64,000 bases of DNA from UBA940 sp045613745 (GCA_045613745.1 JAZLBP010000003.1:3115-67114); one strand, 5' to 3'. Positions 35,759 through 44,230 are shown, numbered from the stretch's first letter. Notes: generated from the letters alone by a model not told the origin. Program-made: numbers and translations.

Positions 35759-37348
35759 TTACTCACTAAAAATTCCGCTCAACACGGGAGCTACAGATGC
35801 TGTGGGCCGTCCCACACCGATGAGTCGGCCAAGCGTGGGGGCAACCGAACACATATCCACGTCGTCGCCAATCGTACGCACTCCTATTCCGGGGCCTGCT
35901 ATAATCAACGGAACGTGGGTGTCGTAGTCGTACATCGAGCCCGATTGTGCCACCTCGCCCTCGACAGCCTCAATCCAACCCGGCATAAGGTTCAGCACAA
36001 GGTCGCCCGAGCGTCGGGGATAGAAACTATTTTGCATCAGGCGGCCATACGACTCGCCGAAGTAGCCATTCTGCATTGCTGTCGCGCTCAGTACGTGCGA
36101 CACACCGCGGAACTGCATTGCAAATGCCGCAACGCGATTTTGCACATCCGCAAGATTCAGACCTGCGCCATAGATTGCCACGCGATTCAAATAGACCTGG
36201 TGGTCGATGCAGTCCACAACCCAGTTATTACGACCGAGTTGCGCCGACAAGAAACCGTTGATAATAACCTTGAACTGCGAGGGATTGAACTTGCGGTTTT
36301 CATCCCTATTCGACGCGCCCATACCATCGGACGAGGTCACAACCCACAGCACTTGGTTATCCTCGAACTGCGCCTCAACAAAGCTCACAAAGTCGGCCAA
36401 TTGCGCATCCAAGCGATACAGAGCATCTTCCCACTCCACGCTCTCGGTACCATACACTCGACCCACATTAGCCAACATATCGATACCGACATTCAGCATA
36501 TCGATACTCTCATCCGCGCCCAAGCCATAGCCCGGCAGCGCCTTCTTTGCCAACTCAAAGGTGATGTCTGCTACAAACGGAGTGTAGAGCAACGACGAGT
36601 AGTCACTGCTGACAGCAGCCTTTTGGGGTTGAGGAATCTTTTCGAAGTTGTTCGAGATAATGCGGAACGAACTGTTGCTATAAACCTTCGCGCGATACTT
36701 GGCAGGGGCAAACAGCAGCGACCAGCGCAGACGTTTAAACTCGGAGTTGATACCCGAGCGGTTGTGCTCCGACAGCCACTTGGGCAGTTCGGTCATATAG
36801 GCAGTCGAACTATTCCACGCACCAATCGCGGGGTTAAACCAGTAGGTATCACTACGGCCACCCATAGCAACCGCTGTGTGGGGATTGGTAGCAATGGTTA
36901 CCACCTTTGAGTCGGGCGACTGCATTTTGAGTTCGTCACCCAGCGTAGGCAACACAACGTGGCGATTCGAGAAACAACTTTGACCCGCATCGCATCCCAA
37001 ACCGCGCACCTCGCGGTCGGTCAGCATTTGCACCTCATCGGAGGTTGTGTAGTCAATCCAATAGCGCGAGATAAGTCCGTGCATCGAGGGATTAGTACCC
37101 GTTGTAAGGGTTGCCGCACCTGCAATAGGCGAGGTTTGCAGATAGTCGTAACGTGCTTCGGAGTAGCTTGTTCCGCGCGCCGCAAGGGTTGCAAAACCTC
37201 CGTCACTCATATTGTGAGCATATTTTGTCAAATCATCGGCACCAAGTCCCGACAGCACCACATTTACAACAAGTCGGGGTTTGGCGGTTTGTGCTGCAGC
37301 AAAGCCCACCGCGCACAACATTCCGATAACTACAAGCAGTTTCTTCAT
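35759..37348 (-). CDS. Alkaline-phosphatase-fold protein with degenerate metal site (probable pseudoenzyme)
   Basis: 529 residues from the ATG at 37348, with a signal peptide (cleavage after AFAAAQ-like GFAAAQ). The scaffold is a PafA/nucleotide-pyrophosphatase type phosphatase: TTGTNPSMHGLISRYWID, ESVEWEDALYRLDAQL and THVPLIIAGPG are in the right order. However, the first metal Asp (usually V-D-Q-x-R-x-D) reads VLSGLGADD; the DxxGH motif reads ANVGR; and ADHG reads SSDGMG. Four of six expected ligands are thus replaced, with the late His of THVP kept. A binding or scaffold role is more likely than catalysis. It is upstream of sufE. Confidence 0.7.
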   Translation of the reverse strand: MKKLLVVIGMLCAVGFAAAQTAKPRLVVNVVLSGLGADDLTKYAHNMSDGGFATLAARGTSYSEARYDYLQTSPIAGAATLTTGTNPSMHGLISRYWIDYTTSDEVQMLTDREVRGLGCDAGQSCFSNRHVVLPTLGDELKMQSPDSKVVTIATNPHTAVAMGGRSDTYWFNPAIGAWNSSTAYMTELPKWLSEHNRSGINSEFKRLRWSLLFAPAKYRAKVYSNSSFRIISNNFEKIPQPQKAAVSSDYSSLLYTPFVADITFELAKKALPGYGLGADESIDMLNVGIDMLANVGRVYGTESVEWEDALYRLDAQLADFVSFVEAQFEDNQVLWVVTSSDGMGASNRDENRKFNPSQFKVIINGFLSAQLGRNNWVVDCIDHQVYLNRVAIYGAGLNLADVQNRVAAFAMQFRGVSHVLSATAMQNGYFGESYGRLMQNSFYPRRSGDLVLNLMPGWIEAVEGEVAQSGSMYDYDTHVPLIIAGPGIGVRTIGDDVDMCSVAPTLGRLIGVGRPTASVAPVLSGIFSE

Positions 37349-37379
37349 TGGTCTCAATCAAAGTTTTTAATAAAACGTA

Positions 37380-37387
37380 CAAAAGTA
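37380..37387 (-). promoter_or_regulatory. Candidate -7 box for the phosphatase-fold gene
   Basis: TACTTTTG on the minus strand, 31 nt above the ATG at 37348; a TTTG lies 24 nt upstream at 37415-37412. It overlaps a short palindrome, CGTACAAAAGTACG. Confidence 0.4.
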
Positions 37388-37461
37388 CGACTTTTTTGTT
37401 AAGATTCCGCCCAAATACCAATTAAAATTGCCGTCACTACATTATATAATAGGTACTACAC

Positions 37462-37505
37462 AAAACAAAGGTCGCTTAAAGCACTCCTCAAACGACCTTT
37501 GTTTT
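37462..37505 (-). terminator. Terminator after the GSCFA gene
   Basis: AAAACAAAGGTCG and CGACCTTTGTTTT are exact 13-bp inverse partners around an 18-nt loop. With A/T flanks it can act in both directions; it lies 5 nt beyond the GSCFA stop. Confidence 0.75.
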
Positions 37506-37510
37506 ATATT

Positions 37511-38485
37511 CTACAACGATTCCAGCCGTTGGGTTAAAGTAGCTATTTCCGCTTCGAAATGCACATTGGGCGACTCTTTCATCACTGTTTGACACTCGCC
37601 GATGGTACGCATCAAAAACTCGCGATAGTCGGGACTCGACGGATTCAGTGGGCGGTGTTGGCACGAACGCATCAAGCGAAAGATAGTTTGATTGAGTGGC
37701 TCATCGGCAGGCGAAAGGTAGCTCTCCGCAAACAACTTCCAAACATACTCCACAGCTTGCTCCGAGGGATGGACCATATCCGCGGCATAGAAACGATAGT
37801 CACGAAGGTCATCCACAAGAGCCTCATAAGCAGGAAAATAGTGCACCTGCTGCAATTTATCGGCAACCTCGGCAGCAGCTACACGCAGAACAGCCTTACT
37901 GAGCGAGCTCTCCGCAAGGCCATCTTTGAGGTGGCGGATAGGGCTCACCGTCAAAATCACCTTTTTACCCGCAAGCTCGTTTTGACAGACACTCACAAGC
38001 TCCTCGACAATCTCACTCACGCCAAGAGAGCGACACTCAAACTGCTCGGCAGGCAGTCGGTGGCAATTGGCAACCACCCTACCCTCGCGCTCATACACGC
38101 GGTTGGTACCAAGCGTCAGAATAACATAGTCGGCACAAGCGAGAGCCTTGCGGGCAGTCTCAAATGCCAAGTTGAGTTGTTGCAAAGTTTGCTCGGGCGA
38201 GGCGGACGACAAAAGCGTATGCGCATCGGTCGAAAACCACATACCGCGCCACTCGCACAAGTCACTCATCTCGAAACAACGGCCCGAGTTCACTCGGCTG
38301 ATGAACGACACAAGCGAGCACGGATTGTACAGAGGGCCAAAGGGATTGCTTACGATGGAGTATTTGAGTTGCGACAAGCGGTCGGCCATAGCCTCCGAGA
38401 AGCACGAGCCAAGGGCAAAGCCAAAACTTTGATGTGAGATGCGCCACGACGATGGTGGCACACTCAGCGGAGTACGAAACTGCAT
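37511..38485 (-). CDS. GSCFA domain-containing protein
   Basis: 324 residues from the ATG at 38485. The eponymous motif appears as ALGSCFSEAMADRL near 23, followed by NPFGPLYNPCSL, LTLGTNRVYE near 124, LTVSPIRHLKDGL and an AADMVHPSEQAVEYVW block. The family is a SGNH-hydrolase-like group with Ser in GSCF and Asp/His in MVHP as likely catalytic residues. Substrates are unknown; a carbohydrate-ester or peptidoglycan role is commonly guessed. Monocistronic and divergent from ispE. Confidence 0.85.
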   Translation of the reverse strand: MQFRTPLSVPPSSWRISHQSFGFALGSCFSEAMADRLSQLKYSIVSNPFGPLYNPCSLVSFISRVNSGRCFEMSDLCEWRGMWFSTDAHTLLSSASPEQTLQQLNLAFETARKALACADYVILTLGTNRVYEREGRVVANCHRLPAEQFECRSLGVSEIVEELVSVCQNELAGKKVILTVSPIRHLKDGLAESSLSKAVLRVAAAEVADKLQQVHYFPAYEALVDDLRDYRFYAADMVHPSEQAVEYVWKLFAESYLSPADEPLNQTIFRLMRSCQHRPLNPSSPDYREFLMRTIGECQTVMKESPNVHFEAEIATLTQRLESL

Positions 38486-38535
38486 AAATGCTCTTTTTTT
38501 TAAGGACAAAGATATGAAGTTAATACGAAAAACAC

Positions 38536-38543
38536 TACTTTTG
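38536..38543 (+). promoter_or_regulatory. Candidate -7 box for ispE
   Basis: TACTTTTG, exact TAnnTTTG, 32 nt before the ispE ATG. No clear TTTG at -33. Confidence 0.45.
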
Positions 38544-38575
38544 TAGTTGGCCTAAAACAAAAAACGACCATCAAA

Positions 38576-39388
38576 ATGAAAATTTCTGCCCCCTGTAAAA
38601 TAAATCTCGGATTGGACATTCTGCGTCGTCGCGACGACGGTTTCCACGACATCGAAACGGTTATGTGTGCCGTCAAAGGATTGGCCGACACGCTCACAAT
38701 CGAGCCTGCTGACACCACGCAGTTTCAAGCAGGCGGAATCACAATAGACTGCGCCTCCGAGGACAACTTGTGCGTGCGCGCAGCCAAGCTGATGCAACAA
38801 CGCTATGGGGCGGGAAACATCTCCATTACACTCGACAAAAAGGTACCCTTCGGCGCGGGACTTGGCGGCGGATCTTCGGATGCGGCGGCAGTAATCGTTG
38901 CCACCAATCTGCTTTTTGAGTTGGGTTTGACCGACCAGCAGATGTGCTCTTTGGCAGCCGAGCTGGGCAGCGACACCTCGTTTTTTGTACTCGGAACACC
39001 TCAACTCTGCACCTCGCGCGGTGAGGTTATGACGCCCTTCAACCTTGACATCATCAGCGGAATGTGGATTGCCATCATCAAGCCGTCGTTCGGTGTTTCG
39101 ACACCGCAAGCCTATGCAGGTGTACGTCCGCAAATGCCCGCAACGCCTCTCGCCGAGCGACTCAGCCAAGACATTTCGACTTGGCGCAAGGTGATAACCA
39201 ACGACTTCGAGCGCACAGTTTTTGCACTACACCCTTCATTGGCACAAATCAAAGAGCAACTCTATGACGCAGGGGCGGTTTATGCCTCGATGTCGGGTTC
39301 GGGCTCTGCGATGTTCGGTCTGTTTACCGAGCGCCCCACCCTCAACATCCAGAGCGAGGATTTATTCGTTTTCGAGGGGCAACTCTAA
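38576..39388 (+). CDS. ispE: 4-diphosphocytidyl-2-C-methyl-D-erythritol kinase
   Basis: 270 residues, GHMP kinase of the MEP isoprenoid pathway. The start is APCKINLGLDILRRRDDGFHDI (with the Lys and Asp of the catalytic pair), the ATP loop is VPFGAGLGGGSSDAAAV near 89-105, and the late GSGSAMFGLF motif is near 242. Its last 27 nt overlap the end of the convergent low-molecular-weight phosphatase gene, leaving no space for an intrinsic terminator between them. Confidence 0.93.
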   Translation: MKISAPCKINLGLDILRRRDDGFHDIETVMCAVKGLADTLTIEPADTTQFQAGGITIDCASEDNLCVRAAKLMQQRYGAGNISITLDKKVPFGAGLGGGSSDAAAVIVATNLLFELGLTDQQMCSLAAELGSDTSFFVLGTPQLCTSRGEVMTPFNLDIISGMWIAIIKPSFGVSTPQAYAGVRPQMPATPLAERLSQDISTWRKVITNDFERTVFALHPSLAQIKEQLYDAGAVYASMSGSGSAMFGLFTERPTLNIQSEDLFVFEGQL

Positions 39389-39865
39389 GCGCGACAGCAG
39401 GTTGGCACAACCATCCTCCAAGAGATTGAGCACCAGCTCGAAACCTTCCACACCCTCGTAATAGGGGTCGGGAACATAACTCCAATCGCGGCTATAACTT
39501 TCGCCAAAGAACTCACACATACGGTAAATCTTATCAGTAGCCTCGGCCGTAGGTGCAAGGCGGAAGAGTTTATCGTAGTTGCTGTCGTCCATAGCCACAA
39601 TCATATCGAAGTGGTCGAAATCGTCGCTACGCACCTGACGTGCGCGGTGGGTGATATTGATACCGCGTCGGCTCGCCGCACTTCTCATTCGCGGGTCAGC
39701 CTTCTCGCCCGTATGTCCCGAATAGGTTCCTGCCGAGTCACACTCAATGACACTTTGCAAACCCTTGCTCTCGACAAGTTGTTCCATTACGGTCTGCGCA
39801 GCCGGAGAACGGCAGATATTTCCCAGGCACACGAATAGTATCTTTGTAATCTTGCTATTTTCCAT
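39362..39865 (-). CDS. Low-molecular-weight protein-tyrosine-phosphatase
   Basis: 167 residues. The C-x5-R-S phosphate loop is VCLGNICRSP with Cys13 as nucleophile, and the general-acid Asp is in the DPYYEG motif near 133. It dephosphorylates protein tyrosine in the cytoplasm and may act on exopolysaccharide tyrosine kinases in other bacteria. No kinase or capsule gene is beside it, so its partner is unknown. The 3' end overlaps ispE by 27 nt on the opposite strand. Confidence 0.92.
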   Translation of the reverse strand: MENSKITKILFVCLGNICRSPAAQTVMEQLVESKGLQSVIECDSAGTYSGHTGEKADPRMRSAASRRGINITHRARQVRSDDFDHFDMIVAMDDSNYDKLFRLAPTAEATDKIYRMCEFFGESYSRDWSYVPDPYYEGVEGFELVLNLLEDGCANLLSRLELPLENE

Positions 39866-40001
39866 ACTCTATAATCTTTTAGGCGGTTTTACACTTCCGT
39901 AAAGATAGGAATTATAAATTAAAAACCGAAACAGTTTTGACCATTTCACATCAAGACACACTCACTCAACCCTCGCAGAGCCCAACCACGCCTAAAACAA
40001 C

Positions 40002-40034
40002 AAAACCCCTCCGACCGAAAGTCAGAGGGGTTTT
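40002..40034 (-). terminator. Terminator after ribH
   Basis: AAAACCCCTC-C-GAC, loop CGAAA, GTC-A-GAGGGGTTTT: a 13-pair stem with one mismatch and A/T flanks. It ends the minus-strand ribH, which stops at 40054. Confidence 0.8.
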
Positions 40035-40053
40035 ATTCATAATTGAGGTCCGA

Positions 40054-40641
40054 TTAGTTAACCTTATTATTACCATTGCCGCCTTCGCGTGTGGGAGGGG
40101 TGGTTGTGGGAGTGCTCTCGCGGTGGATGGTACCACCGTTTGCCTCCGAAGCCAAGTCCATCTCGTTTTGGAGAGCGACCATTTGGATTGCGGTTGCGGC
40201 AGCCTCCTCGCCTTTATTACCAAGTTTGCCACCTGCGCGATCCATTGCTTGTTCGAGGTTGTCGGTTGTAAGAACACCGAATGCGATAGGCATATTCCAC
40301 GAAATCATCAGTTGGGTTACGCCTTGTGTCACGCTTTGGCACACGAAGTCGAAGTGGCGGGTGTCGCCTTGAATCACACAACCAAGCACGATAACGGCAT
40401 CAACGTCGGTATATTCTGCAAAGAATTGCGCTCCGAGGGTCAACTCGACAGTTCCGGGAACATACTTAACCGAAATATTACTTTCGAGGCATCCGGCCTT
40501 AACCAGACCTGCGATTGCTCCTTCGAGCAGTCGTTCGGTGACATTGCTGTTCCAAGTGGCTACCACGATACCAAATCGCATACCGGCCGCCGAAGGAACT
40601 TCGCTATTCATCTGCGAGAAATTAAACAACCCTGTTGCCAT
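40054..40641 (-). CDS. ribH: 6,7-dimethyl-8-ribityllumazine synthase
   Basis: 195 residues, about 35 longer than usual because of a hydrophilic C-terminal tail (HRESTPTTTPPTREGGNGNN). The core has FGIVVATWNSNVTERLLEGA, VPGTVELTLGAQ, the VIQGDTRHFDFV catalytic loop (His near 98) and MPIAFGVLTTDNLEQAMDRAGG. It condenses the dihydroxybutanone phosphate and ribityl pyrimidine in riboflavin synthesis. Just downstream (on the same strand) of a TPR protein gene. Confidence 0.93.
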   Translation of the reverse strand: MATGLFNFSQMNSEVPSAAGMRFGIVVATWNSNVTERLLEGAIAGLVKAGCLESNISVKYVPGTVELTLGAQFFAEYTDVDAVIVLGCVIQGDTRHFDFVCQSVTQGVTQLMISWNMPIAFGVLTTDNLEQAMDRAGGKLGNKGEEAAATAIQMVALQNEMDLASEANGGTIHRESTPTTTPPTREGGNGNNKVN

Positions 40642-40688
40642 TGTGATTGTGCGCTGATTATAAGGTTACAGACTCTGTACTTTTGGAA

Positions 40689-41384
40689 TTATTGGAGTTG
40701 CTCTGCTGCACCGATGAATTTTGCAATGTCGCGACCCTCCATGCTTGCGGGGTATTGCTCCTCGATGGTTTTGTAAGCAGCGATAGCCTCTGCATAGTTG
40801 CCGAGAGCCTCGTAAGCCAGACCCATCTTTTTGAGGTACATAGGTGCGGTCAGGCTGTTGTCGCTTTGAGCAACTGCTTTTTTGTACATATCAACTGCAC
40901 CCTCGTAGTTTTGCTCGTCGCACATAATGTCGCCTTGCAGACCGTAGCATTGAGCGTTGATAACAGCGTTGGGAATACCAGCGGTTGCGTCGTAAGCAGC
41001 CAGATATTTTTTGGCATTCTCGGTGTCACCCAGGTTCAGATAGCAGATACCTGCGTAGTAGTTTGCCAAGTTAGCCTCGGCAGTAACGCCGTAGTTGTTG
41101 ATTACCTCGAGGAAACCAACGGTAGTACCATCACCATTCAGAGCAACATCCCATTGCTCGGCTGCGAACATTTGCTCGGCTGCGAACATATCGGCAGCTG
41201 CCTTTTGGCTTTGACCTTGAACATAAACGTTGGTGTAGAGGAACCAGCCGCCTACAATCACAACGATTGCAGCAACAGCTACTACAATAGTTTTCCAATT
41301 TTTCTCAATGAACGATTGGGTTTCTTCCAGAGCGTTCTCGATGATTTGCTCGGGAGCTTCTTGTGTGTTTGCTTTGTTAGCCAT
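40689..41384 (-). CDS. TPR-repeat membrane protein (YfgM-like)
   Basis: 231 residues. The N-terminus is cytoplasmic and acidic, a membrane helix spans ~31-50 (IVVAVAAIVVIVGGWFLYT), and the rest has about three TPR repeats (ANLANYYAGICYLNLGDTENAKKYL, LQGDIMCDEQNYEGAVDMY, KKMGLAYEALGNYAEAIAAY). This is the layout of YfgM-like periplasmic chaperone-associated TPR proteins. A short exact tandem repeat of MFAAEQ at residues ~66-77 is unusual. It lies 47 nt upstream of ribH and may be co-transcribed. Confidence 0.8.
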   Translation of the reverse strand: MANKANTQEAPEQIIENALEETQSFIEKNWKTIVVAVAAIVVIVGGWFLYTNVYVQGQSQKAAADMFAAEQMFAAEQWDVALNGDGTTVGFLEVINNYGVTAEANLANYYAGICYLNLGDTENAKKYLAAYDATAGIPNAVINAQCYGLQGDIMCDEQNYEGAVDMYKKAVAQSDNSLTAPMYLKKMGLAYEALGNYAEAIAAYKTIEEQYPASMEGRDIAKFIGAAEQLQ

Positions 41385-41427
41385 AGTTTTATAAACTGTT
41401 TTCTTTAATAATTTTCAAAATGATTGG

Positions 41428-41435
41428 CAAAGATA
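41428..41435 (-). promoter_or_regulatory. Candidate -7 box for the TPR gene
   Basis: TATCTTTG on the minus strand, exact consensus, 43 nt above the ATG of the TPR gene. The nearest TTTG upstream is only 12 nt away. Confidence 0.35.
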
Positions 41436-41487
41436 GTTTTTTTTCGCCAAAAAACGAAAAGTTTACCCTAAAAATAACGCATCCGGA

Positions 41488-42543
41488 TTATTTAGTTCCG
41501 TACATATCGTGATAAAGGCACTTTTTGATGGCACTTTCGGGGGTACGAAGGTGCATTGCTCCACCAAGGCAATCGGCCCATCGGCGGCACTCGGCACACA
41601 CTCCACAGCGCATCCAGTCGCGGTTGCGCATAACGCCAAAGCGTTCCTCCCAAACCTGTTGAAAATCATCCTTATAGATATTACCCTGAACAAATCGGCG
41701 GTCGATATTTGGACACGCCGAGATAGAACCATCGATAAGTATGGATGCGATGTTTATTCCCGCGCGACAGAAGAAGTGCCAATCCCTAACGGTGCGTTCG
41801 TGTGGACCTACAAAGGCCTCGCAACTAAAACGCGCATTTATGCGACCCTCGGCCCTCACGCGCTCAATAAAACTCATCAGACGGCGCAACTGCTCGCCCG
41901 ACAAGAGCAGACCCGCATCCTCGTCGGCGGCGCGTCCAATGGGCGCAATGGTAAAGAATCGCCAGTTACGGCAGCCGTGCGCCAAAAGATTTTCGTAAAC
42001 CTGCTCCAAGGAGTCGAGATTGTCGGGATTAACGCACGTTACCACATCGTGCACAACGCGGCCATCCTCAACCAAAATATCCAGCGCGCGCATAACTCGC
42101 GCATAGCTCAACGCATTGCCACGCAGGCGGTTGTGTTCATCCTCGATGCCATCTATACTCAACGTAACGCTCTCGATGCCAGCCACAATGAGTTGATTGT
42201 GCACTCGCTCGTCATAGGCCATACCGTTGGTGACAATACCCCAACGAAATCCCGCCTCGCGCAGTTTGGCACCACACTCGGCCAAGTCGCGTCGCACCAG
42301 CGGCTCGCCACCCGTGACAGCCACAAAAACAGGTTTTTCGCTATGATGATAGGCCTTCGTAGCACGCAGAAAATCCTCGACGGGCATATCCGCCACCGAG
42401 GCCTCGGCGCGGCAATCCGAGCCACAATGTCCGCAATGCAGATTACAGCGCAGGGTACACTCCCAGAAAAGGTAATTCAGTTCGTGCAGAGCAGTCTCGC
42501 CCGCACGAAACACATTATGGAATTTCTGACTTATCCAACTCAT
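41488..42543 (-). CDS. Radical SAM/SPASM enzyme of the rSAM/lipoprotein system (TIGR04133-like)
   Basis: 351 residues. The 4Fe-4S radical SAM motif CNLHCGHC gives C33, C37 and C40; TGGEPLVRRDL follows near 78. The C-terminal SPASM region has ACPNIDRR and MRCGVCAECRRWADC, enough Cys for auxiliary clusters. It is 22 nt downstream of a small putative lipoprotein gene on the same transcript. This pairing matches the rSAM/lipoprotein system defined in Bacteroidales by comparative genomics. SPASM enzymes usually modify ribosomally made peptides, so the lipoprotein is the natural candidate substrate; the chemistry is unknown. Confidence 0.85.
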   Translation of the reverse strand: MSWISQKFHNVFRAGETALHELNYLFWECTLRCNLHCGHCGSDCRAEASVADMPVEDFLRATKAYHHSEKPVFVAVTGGEPLVRRDLAECGAKLREAGFRWGIVTNGMAYDERVHNQLIVAGIESVTLSIDGIEDEHNRLRGNALSYARVMRALDILVEDGRVVHDVVTCVNPDNLDSLEQVYENLLAHGCRNWRFFTIAPIGRAADEDAGLLLSGEQLRRLMSFIERVRAEGRINARFSCEAFVGPHERTVRDWHFFCRAGINIASILIDGSISACPNIDRRFVQGNIYKDDFQQVWEERFGVMRNRDWMRCGVCAECRRWADCLGGAMHLRTPESAIKKCLYHDMYGTK

Positions 42544-42565
42544 CCTCCCCGACGTTGGTTAGATT

Positions 42566-42988
42566 TTAGTTTAGAGGAGTCATAGCAACGGTTGCAACTC
42601 CGTCATTGCGATTGACTTTGATCTGGGTCGAATTGAATTCGCCACCATTTTTAGCACCATCTTCATCCACCAACCAAAGAGTACATTTGGTTTCGTCGGG
42701 AGCCATAAGTTCGGCCGAATCAACAGAGAGCACACCTTTGTCGTTTGTACGACCAACACAACGTCCAATGTTGTCGGCTGCGACATCGGAATAGAGATAG
42801 ACACCGATACCGACAATTGGGTCGCCCTGCAAATTCACAACTCGCACATCCACCGTAGCACTGAGTGGATCGTAATCAACGTATGCACCATAGCACGCCT
42901 CCATAATAAACATAACCGATCCGAGGCTAAACAATTGAAGTACACGACGCAAAGTACGTTGTAGTGTCGCTCTTATTTTCGTTTTCAT
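42566..42988 (-). CDS. Radical SAM-associated putative lipoprotein (TIGR04134-like)
   Basis: 140 residues from the ATG at 42988, chosen because the promoter at 43009-43040 would otherwise fall inside the frame. A basic N-terminus (MKTKIRATLQRTLRRVLQLF) and a hydrophobic stretch end in IMEAC (Cys32), a loose lipobox. After the Cys comes YGAYVDYDPLSATVDVRVVN and then a Ca-beta/Ig-like beta-rich domain with GDPIVGIGVYLYSD and TNDKGVLSVDSAEL, reminiscent of a carboxypeptidase-regulatory fold. It likely gives the rSAM enzyme its target; which residue is modified is not visible. Confidence 0.75.
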   Translation of the reverse strand: MKTKIRATLQRTLRRVLQLFSLGSVMFIMEACYGAYVDYDPLSATVDVRVVNLQGDPIVGIGVYLYSDVAADNIGRCVGRTNDKGVLSVDSAELMAPDETKCTLWLVDEDGAKNGGEFNSTQIKVNRNDGVATVAMTPLN

Positions 42989-43008
42989 AGGCGTTGATTT
43001 ATTTTCCA

Positions 43009-43040
43009 CAAATATAACGATTTGCGGCGAGATTCACAAA
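43009..43040 (-). promoter_or_regulatory. Promoter of the rSAM/lipoprotein operon
   Basis: On the minus strand: TTTG at 43040-43037, exactly 20 nt, TATATTTG at 43016-43009. Both elements match the consensus. The start codon at 42988 is 20 nt past the -7 box. Back to back with the recF promoter. Confidence 0.75.
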
Positions 43041-43055
43041 CAATCGGTAGGCGAA

Positions 43056-43087
43056 TTTGCAAGACTCGACAAAAATCCATACCTTTG
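43056..43087 (+). promoter_or_regulatory. Promoter of recF
   Basis: TTTG at 43056-43059, exactly 20 nt, TACCTTTG at 43080-43087. Full consensus, 24 nt before the recF ATG at 43112; also argues against the longer frame starting at 43022. Confidence 0.75.
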
Positions 43088-43111
43088 AAGTTGAAGAAAC
43101 TCACACACAGT

Positions 43112-44230
43112 ATGAATCTTGACCGACTGAACATACTTAATTTCAAAAACATCCCCGAGGCGAGCATCGAATTTTCGAGTTCAATCAACGCCTTAGTGGG
43201 ACTCAACGGCGCAGGCAAAACCAACATCATCGAGGCGGTGTACTATCTGTCGATGTGCAAGTCGTCGATGGGCCTGAGCGACCGCGGAAGTGTACGTCAC
43301 GACTCTGATTTCTTTGTGCTCGAAGGCGAATACACCGACACTCGCAGCCGCCATAGTTCGGTCACCTGTACCTACACTGCCAAAGGCAGTCGCAAGGTAC
43401 TGAAATTCAACGGCAAGGAGTGTGAGAAACTTTCGGAGCACGTCGGTCGCATTCCGATTGTGATTGTGTCGCCGGCCGATGCTTTTCTGGTGAGTGACGC
43501 AGCAGACGAACGTCGCCGCTATCTGAATGCCTTCATCTCGCAGCTCGACGCACAATATCTCACCGCCATCATCCGCTACAATGCAGTGTTGGCCGAGCGC
43601 AACAAACTGCTCAAAAACAGCGACCCGCGAATCATCGACGAGTTGCTCGACACCTACGATATGCAACTTATTGCCCACGGCGAGGTTGTACACGCCAAAC
43701 GACGCGAATATATCGAGATGCTTGTGCCGTCGCTCGAAAAGTACTATCGCACGCTGTGTGACGACCGCGAAGAGGTGTCGCTGACCTACTCGTCGGAACT
43801 CAACGATCACTCGTTTGAGGAGCTGTTGGCGAACTCTCGCCGACGCGATGCAGTGTGTCAATTCACCACAACGGGTGTACATCGCGACGATATGGTTATG
43901 CGCATCGGAGGCCTTCCGCTCAAAAAATATGGCTCGCAAGGACAGCAGAAGTCGTTCCTTGTGGCGCTCAAACTCGCACAATACGACATTGTTAGCCGCA
44001 TCACGGGCGAAAAACCCATACTGCTGCTCGATGATGTGTTCGATAAATTGGATTCGGGACGTGTGGCACGTCTTATGGATATTGTAAATGGTGAGGGATT
44101 CGGACAGATTTTTGTTTCGGACTGCAACCGTCGCCGCTTGGTGGACATCCTCGACCGCACCGGACGCGAGTACTCGGCCTACCACATCGAAGATGGATGC
44201 GTCACCAAAACCACATCCGAAGAGTTATAA
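43112..44230 (+). CDS. recF: DNA replication and repair protein RecF
   Basis: 372 residues from the ATG at 43112. Walker A GLNGAGKT at 30-37, a signature GSQGQQKSFLVALKLAQ near 283, and Walker B ILLLDDVFDKLD near 316 give the RecF/SMC-like ATPase. It loads RecA at gaps with RecO and RecR; recO is at 26929. The DUF721 gene follows 8 nt later, a usual recF neighbour in this phylum. Confidence 0.92.
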   Translation: MNLDRLNILNFKNIPEASIEFSSSINALVGLNGAGKTNIIEAVYYLSMCKSSMGLSDRGSVRHDSDFFVLEGEYTDTRSRHSSVTCTYTAKGSRKVLKFNGKECEKLSEHVGRIPIVIVSPADAFLVSDAADERRRYLNAFISQLDAQYLTAIIRYNAVLAERNKLLKNSDPRIIDELLDTYDMQLIAHGEVVHAKRREYIEMLVPSLEKYYRTLCDDREEVSLTYSSELNDHSFEELLANSRRRDAVCQFTTTGVHRDDMVMRIGGLPLKKYGSQGQQKSFLVALKLAQYDIVSRITGEKPILLLDDVFDKLDSGRVARLMDIVNGEGFGQIFVSDCNRRRLVDILDRTGREYSAYHIEDGCVTKTTSEEL

